From: Pholis gunnellus
Taxonomy: Eukaryota > Chordata > Actinopteri > Perciformes > Pholidae
NCBI GenBank assembly: GCA_910591455.2
Contig: OU342809.1
Span: 21,508,349-21,572,348, forward strand
Reading direction: 5' to 3'
Length of the DNA stretch: 64,000 nucleotides
Shown here: positions 36,930-51,200 of the stretch, one piece after another
Layout of the letters: every line of letters starts with the position of its first letter
Position numbering within the stretch: position 1 is the first letter of the stretch
The notes under the pieces: generated by a model
What the model saw: the letters and a program-made list of their open reading frames with translations, nothing else
What the model was told of the DNA's origin: nothing
Database searches by the model: none
Program-made: the position numbers and the translations under genes

Positions 36930-39112
36930 GTTTAGATCCAAGGCGAAACTGATCAAAGTACAAAATTAGCAAATTACAAATTAGGTTGCTACTTCAGCAC
37001 CACGGACAGCGCCATGGGTTTATCGATACGCAGCACAGTGAGGCAGTGAGGTCAATAAACTTGCACAAACCTCCGTCAGATGAAGGATCAATGAGTCAGG
37101 CTGACTAGAGTAACATATTCAACTAAAGAACCCCTCTGCCCCTGCACTCTCTCTCTGCTACTAGGGGATGGAGAGTGGGGATGGCTGGTTAACAAAGGGG
37201 CACGCAGTTTGTCATTTAGCAAACAAGGGGGCGGCATCCCCCCCTCACATTGAAGTGTGACAGGCTTTTTTTTTTTTGGTGTGTTTGCGGGATTTTTCTA
37301 CCTTATAATCATAACCGTTCTAAAAGTTTAATGCAAACGTTTACGAATGAAAGGCTGCAAAGTAGTCGGACTATATAAAGAGTAAAGGCCATGATTCCAC
37401 GACATTTAAATCAGTGGAATTTCACAGCAAAATCAATGTATTCCAGTATATTTACTGCGATTGATGGCTAGAGTGTTCTTGGTTAGCTCGCCAGGCACAG
37501 TAGGTCACCACCTAGCGCTGGGAGTAGACCTCTTGCTGTGCCACTTTCATCACCCAGATGACTTTAAAGAAATATATATATAGTTAGTGCAGTCTCTTAA
37601 ACCAGCAAACATGAGGAAGACCAAGTTTACCAAAGAAAATATCATATATAAGATAGTATGCATACTGTGTTTGTGTGTCATCCAGGCTCAGTGTATTGAA
37701 GCTGCAGGGTGTATGTGTGCACTGTGATAGGAAAAGAGAATAGAAGGGGTTATTAAGTGACAAAAGCGTTGCTCAGCAGCAGCCGTGGGTCCATCCTTAC
37801 ACTGTTACTGATCTTAGCTGCAGTGAGGATGGACAGGTGAAGTTCAGACAGACAAAATGTGTACAAAATAACAATGTTTACAGTCTCAATATTCCACCAG
37901 CCTCTCTCTAAGTACAGGCAACGGGAATAAGAGAGGATTGCATGACGAAAATAGAGATCAAGTGTTACTGCAATCGGCCATTGAAACCTACTTCCTTAAT
38001 TTATGTTGACGGTGAAGGTGGCCTCTGATTTGTGACATTGCAGTGAAGCATTGTTATTGCCAAACGCTACACACAGCCAGGGCAGAGGTATATTGGGCAC
38101 CTGCAACAACCAAAATGGCTCCATTTTATTGTTTCTGACTCCCGCAGCGGTGATCGAAATGGAAAGAGAGAGGGAGGGGGGTGATGGAGGGGAATGGTGA
38201 AAAACAATGAGAAATGAGACAGCGAGGTTAAGGGGGAACAAACGGAAGAAAGCAAGTGATGCAGTATTATTGAAGCCTGTTTGAACCCTTAAAGGAAATA
38301 CATGAGATCAACTGCTTGTGACGGATGCTTCTGCTTAGAAGATAGACGTCAGAGAGGGAACGAGATGGGAGGGATGGAGCACTCATGTGTGGTGGAGGAT
38401 GTGTCACACTGGACGCCATGCACCTGTAATGTCGGCATCAATCTGTCGTTGTCATAAACACGCCTGAGTTATAGTCGTGACCGGAGGAGATGCGGATGAA
38501 TGAGGGGACTAGGAAATTCAGAAACAAATGGTGACCGTAGCAGACAGAGGAATCAGTGGGTGTTGGGGGGGAAGTAGATTATGGAAGGGTGGATGGACAA
38601 AGTAATTAAAAATGGTCTGTACCACGATAACAGCTGCTAACAGATGTTTACTCTGACGCCTTGTTTTTTGTTTAACTGTGATCATGAGAGGAAACGAGAC
38701 AGGCGATGGAGAAAAATACGACTCGGGTCGACTGGGAACAGGATTTGGCTCATCCACGCAGGTTAATGGCAGGCTGGCAACAGCGTGCTCAGTGACAACA
38801 ACAGTTAAGGCGAGTGATTAAAGGAATTAAAGATGGTAATTAAACCTGGAAGAGGTATGCACCCAGACATACAGGCCGGCTAAAGCAGCTAATTGCTTTG
38901 TTGGCCACCGAGCATCTCCAGGCGAGTAAGAACAGGAAGTTGGAGTCGGTCCTTTCTTTCATTTCTTCTGCAGTGTTTTTTTCAACTATTCACGGGGTGT
39001 TAATTAGTTTCTGCAGATGTTCCTACACGATACGTTCGTTCATTTTCTTTACCTGGTTATACCACGTCGGAGAAAAGAGGGAAAATATCTGCCGGTGCCC
39101 CCTGCATTGGTG

Positions 39113-39128
39113 CCCCCCCCCCCCCCCC
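39113..39128. repeat. C homopolymer, 16 bases
   Basis: Uninterrupted C run. Confidence 0.95.
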
Positions 39129-41179
39129 ACACACTGCACCGCCGGACTGGCCTCATTCAGATGCATGAGAGGGCTGAACGCGGCCTTTGTCCTGTTGGAC
39201 AACAATGGAGCTCTGTGGCACAAAGATAGAATTTATGTCGCGCTTAGGCCACACAGGCGATGCTTGTTAGTGGGATCAAGTCATGTTGGTTTTGGTCTCT
39301 GGGATTCGTTGACATTAACAGGTGGAGGACGTGTTCTATATGGATACATTGCCACGCCCCTATCTGAAAGATTTCCCATTGTGTCAACAAAACCCTCTTC
39401 ACACTTGTTTATTATTTGTTTGCTTGGCCTTCAGACCTGCAGCAGAGCCGTCAGTCTCCCCAGGGCAGGTTGTCAGCGCCAGTAATGCTGCTACTCATTG
39501 TTCCGCAGCAATCTTGAGCGAAAGGCGCGGCTGGAAGTGCCGAAACTGCGGAGCATGTGGCCAACGAGTGTCTGAAAGGCGGATTGCATGGGGGATAGAT
39601 TTGTTTTCTTCACTCATTAAAGACACCCTCACCTACAGAACGAAGACAGGAGGTGAGACTGAGTAGACTGCCGTGCGTCATAGACGAGAGCACTCAACAG
39701 CAGGCAGCGAGAAAAGATTGAAATTCTCCAGCACCTGTTAAGAGCCACTGTCACAGGGAAGGAGTCCGGCAGGGGGGTATTGGATGATAATTACTAGCTG
39801 TACAAATATGATTGCACAGAACTAACAGGAATATGACAGGACAATAGGTACGAGTAGAGCAGGAGATATAGAGAGAGCGGCGGAAGGGAGTGTGGGCGAG
39901 GTGATTGACAGTTTAAAGTGGCGAGTGCCTGTTAAAGTTGACCTGAAATCAATGCAAGAGAAATGTTGCCATTCAGGAGGCAGAGCAGTGTACAACAACT
40001 GGGCAGAATATGAAACACAGAAGCCAGAGTTCACTCGCTGAAAGCTGCTCCCGAGGTGTATAAATTGCATTACCACTGAGGCAGGAGACGTCTCTGGAAA
40101 ACATTTGGGCTGCAGCAGCATGTGCACGGCGGCTCCGCTCACATCAGTGCAACATAGATTAACTGTGTTTTCTGGCACAGCGATGAGGCGCGATCACTGT
40201 GTATAAATTGTATTCGGGGATGAGACGTATCATTTGACCAGAAGATTTGACTGACAGCTGTGTGGAACCTGAAGGACGTTGTGGATAACAGGGAGATACG
40301 GTGGAAAAATACCGACAGCTGTTGCCCTTAACTGCTGCCACAGCTAACAGTTATCTGCTTTTGTCCTTCGCTCTGTAACAAATGATAGCGAATCCAACGG
40401 GGAGCATTTCTTATTAAAACCAAAAGGGGCAGAGGCGGGCATCGTGCCCCAATTGTCTTCAGCGAAACAATAGAAGGAATGCTAACAAGCTGTTCTACAG
40501 AATCAAAGTGTTGAAGTGTAACTGGTAGAAGAAGCAACCAGCCAAAGTTCATTATGTAAACCTGCAGCTTGTTAGGACTACGAATGCAGCTGTCGTAGCG
40601 TCACAAGCTCCGTCAGCTTTTGCATGTGTGTTCGCGTGCGTCCGGCTGTTTGTCACTTTTACAGCCGGATGACATCCAGTGACAACAGTAAAGTTATGAA
40701 AAACCAACCAGGACAGCCAGGACTGTGGCTCCAGGTGTACATTTGTGCAACTCTCTGTCCGTGAAGGAGTGATATATACAGCAATTACAGGAATAGAACA
40801 TAAAAAGGAAGAAATGTGTCTACTGGAGGGAAGCTATGTCCGTCCCAGTTCTCCAGCATGGATTAGAAGGGTCAAGGTTGGGGGTTTCTGCGGTTTGTGT
40901 TGCCGTAACAACGCTGCATCGCGTGCTGGCTGCCATGACGATGCCTCAAAAATAGAGTCGAGGAAAATCATTGTTGATTCTTGAGGTTGGTGGCAAGAAA
41001 GAGAGGCAGACTGTCTAGGACTAGGTAATGTGATAGGGGGGAGGGGACACAGGCGTGTCTGTAGGCCTACACAACTAAGCATTGTTTGACTGAGAACAAC
41101 ATACAGAGATATTTACTAAGAAGTCCACACCGAGGTTGTGCGCTGGTAAAATGCAAGCAAGGGGGGGAGAAGGTGAGAC

Positions 41180-41275
41180 AAGGTTATTTTCATTATTGGC
41201 TATTCTGCTGATTATTTTCTCAATTAATCAACTGACACGCTAAACTTTCATTCTACCTAATGTCAGAAATTAATT
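41180..41275. mobile_element. Degenerate hAT-type fragment
   Basis: TTATTTTCATTATTGGCTAT, CTGCTGATTATTTTCTCAAT, then TAATGTCAGAAA follow the order of the common GGGCTGCAACTAACGATTATTTTC fish repeat. Confidence 0.5.
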
Positions 41276-42526
41276 TAAAAAAAATTGTCCATCCAAATTT
41301 CCCAAAGCCAAAGCGGACTTCGTCAAATTGCGTGTGCTCTCTGCTCAACGCTCGCATATATCTTTTGCATTTCGGACTGACAAAGGACCCGCGCGCAGCA
41401 GTCGGTCACGAAGACAGTTGCAAATTGTTTTTCTGCCGATGGACCAATCGCCGCTCTGAGTTTGAGTCTTATTAAATGAGTCATTTAATGACAGTAAAGA
41501 AAGCTGCAGCATTTGTATTTTAAATGGCGTATAGCAGGACAAGTCCGGTGTGATGTAGGCCTAATGTTTTAATCAGTCAGCAACAATCTAGTCAAAGGAG
41601 TCTCAAAGTTTCACCACGAATACCCACATTGATTTATCTCATCCTATTCAATCACTGACTTTTTTTTATTGAGCCGATGACATTTGGCTACTGAAGTCAC
41701 ATTTCCTCGCACACAGCTTTCTTCTTGTGGGACGCACACACACAAAAATGTTTGGTCCTCAACCAATGTTCCAAGTTCAGCAGCAGGAAACACTAAGTAA
41801 GTCCGGTTAGCTCTCCGCTAAGCTCGTTTGTTGTCTCAATGAATACCTCGCTACATTAAAACACTGCGGTGACGCCACATTTTGCAACCTGATGGCATTT
41901 TGTAGTGTTTTTTTTTGTATCAAATATGCCCCACAGATGCGTGATCATCTGGAACATCAGCGATAAACACAGCAGCATGTTTCTCTGCTCAGTGTTCTGC
42001 CCCGACTCGCTCAACCGTATCCTGTCAGTGTACCTCAATATTCCCAAATCAGTGTATTTATGCCTTCAGTACCAACAGACAGCGCAGAGCAGAAACATGC
42101 TCCGTGTACCCTCGTCCCTAGTGATGGACACAGTCAAAGACAAACTGAGCAAGAGGAGAAAGAAGGAAAAGAAGATTCAGAAATGTGTAAATAGAGCTGG
42201 TTCCATTGAAACAGCAGAAAGAGAAAACACAAAAGAATAAAACTGTTTGAGGTGAGGCGGGTTAGACTGAGGGGAGAGAAGAGGAAATGAGAACAAAAGA
42301 AAGAGGAAGAAGATCAAAGTGAAGAAGGAGAGGAGAATTAAAGATGTCAATGTGGTCAATAAAGTCTTACATCTCTCTCTCTCTCTCTCTCTGTCTGTCT
42401 ACAGGTTTCCTGGACTTGGGGAGAGAAATCCACCAACAACACACAAACACACAGTGATTTGATCATGACATAGAAAAGAACAAAAGAAAGAAAGCTTTAC
42501 TGGGAGCAGTAGTTTAGGGGCCCACG

Positions 42527-42552
42527 CACACACACACACACACACACACACA
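42527..42552. repeat. CA microsatellite
   Basis: About 13 CA units. Further short CA arrays lie at 42778-42800 and 42889-42911. Confidence 0.9.
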
Positions 42553-43800
42553 TCAGAAGTAGGTGTTATTGCAGCAGAAAGACAACCGTGCGTGTGTGCA
42601 GGTGAGTGAAGCAGGTGTTTATTTGGCGTAAGATGAACATGGGCCGACAGCTGGCGTAAATTGGGCACCGTAAGGGGTCTTACCCTCGGATTACAGTTTA
42701 GCAGATTAGAGCTAAGCAGCACTCACCTCAAATTCACCAGTCTCATGAAAGTTACACTGCCATCCAATACAACGCGTGCACACACACACACACACACACA
42801 GCTGTAGAACACAATTAAACTGGCAGACGGTGTGCTTACCTGACTCAACACAGTACACAAATTCAATCACTGACATAAAGACGTGCTCACACACACACAC
42901 ACTCACACACACCCTCTGGGATGCAGGACAGATGCTGCCCCCACCCTTCCTCCCGTCGCCCTCGCAAAGCCAGCTGGAGAGAGGATGAGATTTGGAGCTG
43001 ATTGGTTTTGTCTTTTTTTTCCATCGCAGCCTTTGCACATCACTCCATCCACCACTCTCCCCTTTTCCTCGGCACAGCTTCCTCCCTGGATGAACCATCG
43101 TCATAAAAAGCTTTCCGAACGTCGGACAATCCGCTTGGGATGCTTTGATTACTTCTCACAAAGTTTTTTGTTAGCCGTTATCTTTGTTTTTTTTCTTCTA
43201 TCTCTCTGGGTACAGAGTGGAGCAATAAAAAGGACTTCTTGATTTCTAGACCCGATGTCAGCGAGGTTTGGCACAGGCCCCCCAACTACAGGACTGGCAT
43301 CTAGAAGGTGATGGTGGCGAATGCTGTATTGGAACAGCGTCCCCAAAATCTCATGCGACTCTATTAGTGAGTTGATTTTTTCTTTTGTTATCACATTTCA
43401 TAATTCATCACAAAGAGTTGAAGCTTTTTGACTCCAACTTTTTAAAACTTTGTCTCAAGACAATTGCGCAAAGGAACGGCATCAGACGAGCGCTGTAAAC
43501 TCTACACAACGGAGATTCTTTTATTCCAAGTAGCTCTCAGAGGGGCCTCAGTGAAACACAATGGACTGACAGAGGGTGGAAAGAGGAGAGACCTTGAGAC
43601 AGAGAGATAAAAGCTGTAAGTAGGGTAAAAAAACAGAAGAGACAACACACAGAACGGCAGATAACGGAGCATCCGAGGGGCGAAGGAGGAAAGAGAAGAA
43701 GAAGAGAGGGATTTTTCTTTTCCGGTCTAGGATGACTAGAGACATGATGGAACACCCTTCAGGCTAGACCTCCTCCCCTTCTACCGCTCCTCCTCCCTCT

Positions 43801-43886
43801 CCTCCTCCCATCTTCCCTCCCTCTCTCCGCTGCTCTCTACTAGTCTGCCAGCTTTCTTTGGCGACGTCGCTTCAGTGCAACCAGAG

Positions 43887-43918
<32 letters not shown>

Positions 43919-44674
43919 AGAGAGAGAGAGAGAATAGGAGAGAAGGCAGAGCGCTGGAGCCCGAGCTCAGCATCCACACAGATGGCAGACAAAGCGAGAA
44001 GGACCTGCTGCATCCGACCGCGCCGTGCGCTGGGTTTCACTGAAGATGGACACCGCAGTTAATCCCACAAAGAGAGAGCAGCAGGGGAAAGAGTAGAGGT
44101 GCACGTCAAGGCAGTGGAAGCCAGGGAGGGGAAAGTTATAAAGTAAAGAGGGAGAGGGGATGCGTGCGTGTGGCGAGACGAGCTCAAAGCTGTGAAACGA
44201 GAGAGGCAGAGAAGCCAGCGGGAGACGGAACGCGTAGGAGCGACGCTGAGCGCGCAGCTTGACTGTGAGACACATTGACTCATCCGCCAGAGTGCGCGTG
44301 TGTGTGATTTTACTAGTCTGATATAGTGAGTGACCTTGTGGTCCAAAGTGTCAGTCAGGCGTGTCGTCCCGATCACGCTGACCAGGCCTTGGGGGTCGTT
44401 GCGTGGAGGCGGCAGCGCAGGAGATAGTGGTGGTGGTGGTGGGCTGTGGACAGTGGCAGGCCCAGGGGTTGGAGCATGGCCATGGGGGGGCCGCATCCCG
44501 TCCTCCACCCTGCACCGGGAAAGGCGCTGGGGCTGGGGCTCCTGGGGCGGGGGTTCATCCAGGGGAGCCCCCCGACTCGCTGAGCTCAGGCCTTGGCTGA
44601 GCGGAGGGACGGTCCAGGCGGCTGGAGGCGGAGGTGTCGCTGTGGTAGGAGGCGCGGCGGAGAAAGGAGGCAAG
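43801..44674 (+). promoter_or_regulatory. Probable promoter-proximal/5' UTR region of st3gal2
   Basis: GA-repeat tract (about 43886-43934) followed by increasingly GC-rich sequence up to the first coding exon. It has several short upstream ATG frames, e.g. near 43981 and 44046. The stretch 44400-44674 is G-rich and reads as glycine-rich on the plus strand and proline-rich on the minus strand in several frames. I take this as composition and not coding. No TATA box; start site unknown. Confidence 0.4.
43886..43934. repeat. GA microsatellite
   Basis: Imperfect AG array upstream of st3gal2. Confidence 0.9.
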
Positions 44675-45208
44675 GCGAGATGTTCCCGCAGGGTGTGGGT
44701 CCTCCTCGGCTCGCTGGTTCTCGTCTTCCTCACCTCCCTCTTCTTCTCCGTCTCGCTCCGCGGGGGCGTCGGCTTCAACTACCTGGAGCCGCCCGGGTGG
44801 GAGGAGTCGAGGCGGGTGAAGCTAGTGCCCAGCTACGTGGGCGCGCACAGGCTGTTGCCGCCCGAGACCTCGCAGCCCAAGACATGTGCCTGCCCGCGCT
44901 GCGTCGGAGACCCCGGCGTTTCCGATTGGTTCGATGAGAACTACGAGCCGGATATCTCGCCTGTTTGGACCAGAGACAACATCCAGCTGCCCTCTGATGT
45001 CTACTACTGGTGGGTGGTAAGTAACAATATCAATTCACTTTACATGATCGAGTTGTGTGACACAATTATGCGTGGTGACAAGTAGGGCTGCAGCTTCCAC
45101 TTATTTTAGAAGTATTCTGCTGATTACTTCATTCCATTTTTTTTGCATATGGCACCATTAAACACATTCCAATTATATGGCAAAGAGGGGGGAAGTCAGT
45201 TGCATGGA

Positions 45209-45240
<32 letters not shown>

Positions 45241-48200
45241 TAGAACACCAACATAGTGGGAGTAATACATCATAATCGCAGATTTCTCTCCATCATCTTC
45301 ATCCTCCCTCGTCACTGAGCCAACCAATCCCCTCTTACAAGCAGTACATGCTCCTCATGTATCCCTGCCAAGTTGTATGTTACTGTCTCACGACATGGTT
45401 GGCCACCGGGCGTAAACCACGACTGAGTAGTGTCTGAAAAAACTGAAATGAACATGTCTTCAGAGAGACGGGAAGCACAAACTCGCTTTAACGCCCCTTC
45501 TCAGTGTGTCTGTGTGTGTTCGTCTTCGTGCCTGCGTATGTCCACTTGAGTGTTAATGTCCGGTCTCTATCCCCGTTTCACAGCTGTACCCTCAGTCCAG
45601 CTCTGACATGGCAGAGAACTGCAAACACATGTGAACAGCTGCCAAGTCATTAGGTCACACTGCAAAAGGAAGGCGACGAACCGGGGGGGGGGGGGGGGGA
45701 GAAAGAAGGAGACATAAATGAGAAGATTGGTCCTGGTTGGAAAGGAATAGAGATCACGTACAGAACAAAGCAAAGGGGAAACGTGGACGGTAGGAAAATG
45801 AAACTACTGTAATAGAGATACAGAGAGGAAGGAGAAGAGGAAAATCTGAATATACACCATGTAGAATAAAACAATGAAAGGAACTAGAACAGAAGAATGG
45901 TACAGGGCCATACCAAGCAAGAGAAACTCACTGGCCTCGGCAGACATATTAGTTTCTCTGTTTTTGACCTTGCGCTTTCTTCTGAGGGATGCCTTTCTAT
46001 CACTCTGTATCGGAAAGAACATCACATCCAATTGCACAGAGCCATCTGGTACTTTCATGTTGCCTCGATGCAAATAACAACTCCACGGAACTTTCTTTTC
46101 TTCTCCCCAAAATGTGCTGGCCACGAACGCATCCGGTCACGCCAAAGCTTTTTGAGCTGTTAGTGGGTTTGAATAAATTTGAGATATTTGACAAGTTACG
46201 TTTTCAACTGGGAATTTGGTGGGAAAATGTTGGAATTTCCCCACAAAAGGTCACATTGCTGAAAGAGTGCAGCAATTATGGGAGTTATTACCACCTTTAG
46301 TGATGGCACCTGTCGACTTTATTTTCAACAGTGGCAAAGAGAACCAGGCCTTTATTTGGCTTATAGTCTTGTACTTTAGGACACCGTGGTGTAAAGGGTG
46401 AAGAGGAGTTCGAGCTCTTTCTGTTGGGAATCAGAACACACGATAAGATGACATTTCCTGGCAAAGAGTTTGAGAGGCAGACGTCACTGATGCACACCGA
46501 GACGTAGCCGTGTGAGCGCTCCCCAGTCAATTACCCACTTGACTTTTTCCAATCAACAAACTTTAGGAAGGAAGGAAAACAAACTCTTTTGTGTGTGCAT
46601 GATTGGAGTGTATGTGCTCTTCAAAATCAAACCTAATGTGTTACTCCTCCTCCGGCCTCAGGAGAGGGAAGAATCGAGCATTCAGCAAAAAAACTAACAA
46701 AAACATTTTTAGAATAATGATTTTTCAGGCAAGACTTATGTGACGTTCTAGTTCGGTGAAGCATTTTCACCTTTTAAGAGTATAAACACTCAACCAGCAG
46801 TCTTCGTTGATTAAGTTAACCGTCACTTGGATTCACTTGGAAAACTCGCTCTGATTTAGGCTAACAGTTATACTGATTCACTAATGTGAACTTTTGGTTT
46901 ATAGTAGGTGAAAAAGAAAAGTGGTATCCACTTGAAAGTAGGTGCCAAGGAAGCTTATACTTTAGGAGTCCGAGGACAGCTGAGAGGATGAAGCGAGACG
47001 CCATTTGGCTTGGCTGTGCCAAAAAACGTGTGCCAAAAAAGTTGAAGCCCCTGAACAACAGCGGTGCAGCGTGCCAAGCTCTGGCTTCATGCGGAGAGAT
47101 AGAAGAAGGCAAAGGATGGAGGGATCAAGGAGGTTGGAAAAAACAGAGCGGTATGGGGAGAAGGAGAATAATGCAGAGGGGTAACGGCATGAGAAACAAA
47201 GTCACAGAGAGTAAAGAAAAAAGAAAGAGTTAGGGGCCTCTGATCAGCACTGATGAGCTGCGTGGTGCATAGGCGTCCCAGAGAGATGAAGAAAGGCTCG
47301 AGGAGGAGGAGGAGGAGAAACAAAGAGAGAGCCAGGGAAATTAAAGAGAAGGAATTAGACATGAGGCCAAGGAGACTGCTGGAGAGAGGATGCGTGAAGG
47401 AAAATGTAAGCGAAGGAGATCTGTGTCAGGAAAAGCGAATTAAGGCCGATGGTGGGTGAAAGGGAAGTGGTGACAAAGGAGTGGGAAAATGAAGATTGCT
47501 TTGTGGGAGAAAAGGAGAAAGAGAGAAAGGAAATGATGCTTATGGAGAGGAGAGGAGCAGCCAATATCCTGATGGAACTTTTGTGTGTGTGTGTCTGTGT
47601 GCATTTATTTGTTTTGGGGGATTTATTTTTTTATGTGTGTGCAGGTGCTGGATTTCTCTTTACATGCATGAATGCACCATTGCCTGTGTGTTTTGGCAGA
47701 TACCAAAATTGGATCAAGTTTTTTTTTTTACATTTTTTTATCGGACATCTCTTTGTCAGCCGCCGCTGGTATGCGTCCTCATTGTCTTTGCATCCCACAA
47801 TGAGGTCGTTCAAAACTCTGATTCCAAATAAATAAATAATAACAAAAGACACGCCTCACATTGAAATAAACAGACGAAGCAAAAATTATTTTCCTACTCT
47901 CGACCGTGAACGTATGGCTTCCCAATGTTTCATTCCACTGAGAACGAGAGCGCTCTCACTTCAAAATTTTTCAAGTCTCTCTTAACACAACAGGTGCCCA
48001 TACAACCACTGAGGAAGGTTATGCTGCTGTATTCCTTCCTCTTTTTCAGACTGGCCAGTCAAAGATCCCATCCTTGGGGGGGGGGGGGGCGAGGGCAGAG
48101 GCGGACCTTGCCATGAGCGGGATCTGGGAGAACACGGGGCCCTAGGGTGACGAGATGGAGAGACAGGAGAGGTGATGGGTGAGGGGTGGAGCACAACAAC

Positions 48201-51200
48201 AGTGGGGGGGGGAAACACAATGTAGGTAATGTTCACTGGATCGGAGAGCTCAGGGATGCATTTCTTAAGGTGTCAGCTTGGAAAGGAGAAGTTGTCTCTC
48301 TCTGGTTAATAGTTTCACTAATGTCTTGTTTTATTGTACGTCCGCATTCTCCTTGTCTTCGGGACGCAGTGGCGTCCTTCAGTGTTTGGTTTTAGTTGTT
48401 GTTGCTGTGGGAGAAAGAAGAAGTGATTGGCTTCTAGTGTGTGCTTCTAGTTTTGAGAGGTTAGCGTCAGGTCGTCTGGCAGAGAAGCGGTGATGTGATT
48501 GAAGATTTGAGGAGAGAAGATGCATCATTATGTTCCAACCACCTGCCAGACTTCTATTGTGAAAGGGAGGTCTTTTATTATTTTGTGAAAGTTTTACCCA
48601 AAACTCTTTTTCTTTTTTTAAAGAAACGGCCAAATTGAAGCTTGTTGTGAATGTAATACTATGAACATTAAGTGATTTGAAGACCCACAGAAAGCTTTCG
48701 AGAGGGTCAGTGTTTCCTCCAATCGTATTATAGAAAGTGGCAATAGAACTTATCATTATAGTAAATTAAGGAAATGTTGATTGGACGATGTAATGGCTAT
48801 GGACACCATCAACATTTAGATTGCTTCCTTTCACTCTGCAATTCTGTCTTCCGCTGCGTCGCAATTTCCCAGGAAGATGTAGCACTGAGATCGGGGTTTC
48901 TTCTTCCAATTGGCATCTTTATGTTTTTTTCTTTGCTTTGGACAGTAGCCCGCCTTCTAGAGGTAGCAGCGTTGAACCAGGAATCTAGAAAGGAAGCCAA
49001 GAGCAGGCAGAAACAAACATGTACGGTTTCTATGGCTTTAGAGGTTTGAAAGTTCTTGCATCACTTAACTTAACCTGCATTAATACACGTACAGCTCTGT
49101 AAGGGAACAGACCTTCTTGTTGCAGTCCTCATGGCTATTGGTGCACGTCACATGAGCGTACCAAGGTCCGGTAGTACATGGGCTTTCATTATCAATCAAC
49201 GCAAGCCTCCATTGTCATAAGGAAGGGCACAAGGTCAGGATTTCTCCTCCGGAGACCTCGCTGTTTAAATGAGCTACAGTGTGTTGGTCACAGTCAGCAT
49301 GTCTTACATGGAAGGAAGGAAAACATGTTCAGCCATTTGAGAATGCTTCTTTCATACATAATAATAATAATAAAGGTCTACTTGGATATGGATTTCTTCA
49401 TGAAATGGTAGATATTCCACTCAGAAAGTGCATTGGGCCAAGGTAACACAAGTGTTTGCGTTTGCTTTTTAAATCACCAACTATTTCTCCTTGAAGTGCA
49501 GAGTGCAGAAAAATCCAGAGCGAAAACGAGCGTTCAGTGTACACATAGCTGCACGCACATGCGTCGCATATTAAATGCAATATTAAAACAGCTGCCGCAC
49601 AAATTGCATATTACAACTGCCGGGTTTCACATGACTACATGGAAAATTGAGTATGTTCATGTTTTATTAATGGGTGGATGCGTTTTGTTTGGCGAACAGG
49701 AGGAAAGGATTTGTTTGGAATTTCGAAGCAAATGAGGAGATTTGATTGCGCGATTGTTTAGCAGACGTACGCGACAACATGCGTTCCAGTCGGTGTACCC
49801 GGTGCGTCTTCACCGCAGCAGCTGACACGCCTGCACGTGGAGAGAGACAGGTGTTCGTAAGCCTTTAGCAAACACGGAGGAACGCACACATGCAGTTTCT
49901 CGTTTTACCTCCTTACCCGTGTTATTCGATGATGATTATCATTAAAGTCGCTCATGTAGTAATAATAGTGAGCGCCGGCATTCTCAGCTTGGTTTCCAGT
50001 GTAGAATACAATTTCTTTCTCTTTTTTTGAGAGTTGTTTGCATGAACAATCAATTAGCAATCTCTGTGATCGCTGGGATGCCATTTGGGACACGGTTGAG
50101 TCTTAAAGGGACAGTTCATCCAAATTACAAATATTGGAAATAGTTTTGGTTTGATTTGTCCAGGTTTAAACACATCTGTCTCAAGAACACATAAAACAGT
50201 TTGTATAGAGACTATTTGTGCAGTAGAGAGAGGTTTCAATGAAGACTACTGAGGTCTGTGAATTGTATCTGAAAAGGCAAATGACTGATTTTATTAATGT
50301 CATTTTTTGTAACGCTTACAGAATTCCCTTCATTTCCATTGTCTAAGGTTGGAGGCAGACATCTCTGAGGCTTATTATCAAAACCCACATGTGGGAATAA
50401 AACCCAATTTGGATGCCTACATTCCATAGGAGTGAATGGGGAAATGATTTTGTTTGATTTGTTTAGATAAAACAATGTGGCATATCCGAAATCTGTTAGA
50501 AACAAGCAGGGGAATAGCACAAATGATGGTGATGCCTTCCTTTATGGTTACCCTGTTTGACGCTGTTGTCGGCTCATGTGGTGCCAGCCCAATTCGTAAT
50601 CTTGTTTTTTTTTTTTTTTTTTTAAATCCGTCATCTGATAAAAATCATTACGTACAAAAACCTTGTAATCTAAATGTGACGGTTTCATTTTTCTCAAGTT
50701 CGCAATATACGACAAAACCAAACTAATTATGTGCAATGGAAACTAGTTCCAAACGGGGCCGGGCCCAAATGCAGACACACTGAGCAGGAGGGTTAGATTC
50801 ATTCATGGTGTTATTTATCCATTAAGGTACTTAAAGGGCTAAATCACCTACAGCATCCTCTTCCTCCCCTCTTCGTCTTTCTTTCAACGCTCTCATTTCA
50901 GTTGTTTTTCCTTCTTCTTTTTTTCGTCCACCTTCTATTTATTCTTGTGGTTCAGCCCGACAGGAGAGACGCGTTGTCATCTCTGCTGTCACTTTTGTTT
51001 ATCCCGCCGAGCAGAACTCTGGGTACTTTGGACGACTCACTGTTGTTGGTGACGGACAGTGTAAAAGTAAAACTTTCCTGGAAAGACACAGAGCCCCTTT
51101 GGGACTGTAACTGTCTCTTTAGCTGTAATAAACCGTATATTTACACAAGGAGTCGAGAAAGAAAGAAAAACATTTGGTGGGAGTGAGAAGTTGACAGGAC

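Larger units (their letters stand above)
18246..43800. other. About 25 kb without recognised coding exons
   Basis: I read this stretch for exons on both strands and recognised none. Open frames here are short, low-complexity or lack splice context. It holds microsatellites, C/G homopolymers and several transposon relics listed separately. It may be intergenic or a long 5' intron of st3gal2 if the segment at 17.8-18.2 kb is its first exon. Confidence 0.6.

Noticed and set aside
38898..39485. 195-codon plus-strand frame
   Set aside because: No recognisable domain, spans a C homopolymer and has no supporting splice or promoter context.
44330..44674. Glycine-rich N-terminal extension of st3gal2 in the homologous frame
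   Set aside because: It begins at a GTG directly after stops and has no ATG. Family members have short cytoplasmic tails, so I do not count it as coding.
44059..44778. 239-codon open frame on the minus strand, proline-rich, opposite st3gal2 exon 1
   Set aside because: It is the complement of the G-rich sequence upstream of and inside the st3gal2 exon. Several frames are open there on both strands, the peptide is low complexity and no homology was recognised.
44593..44937. Frame with ATG at 44680 (MFPQGV...)
   Set aside because: Out of frame with the conserved sialyltransferase sequence. Relevant only as part of the start-codon puzzle.
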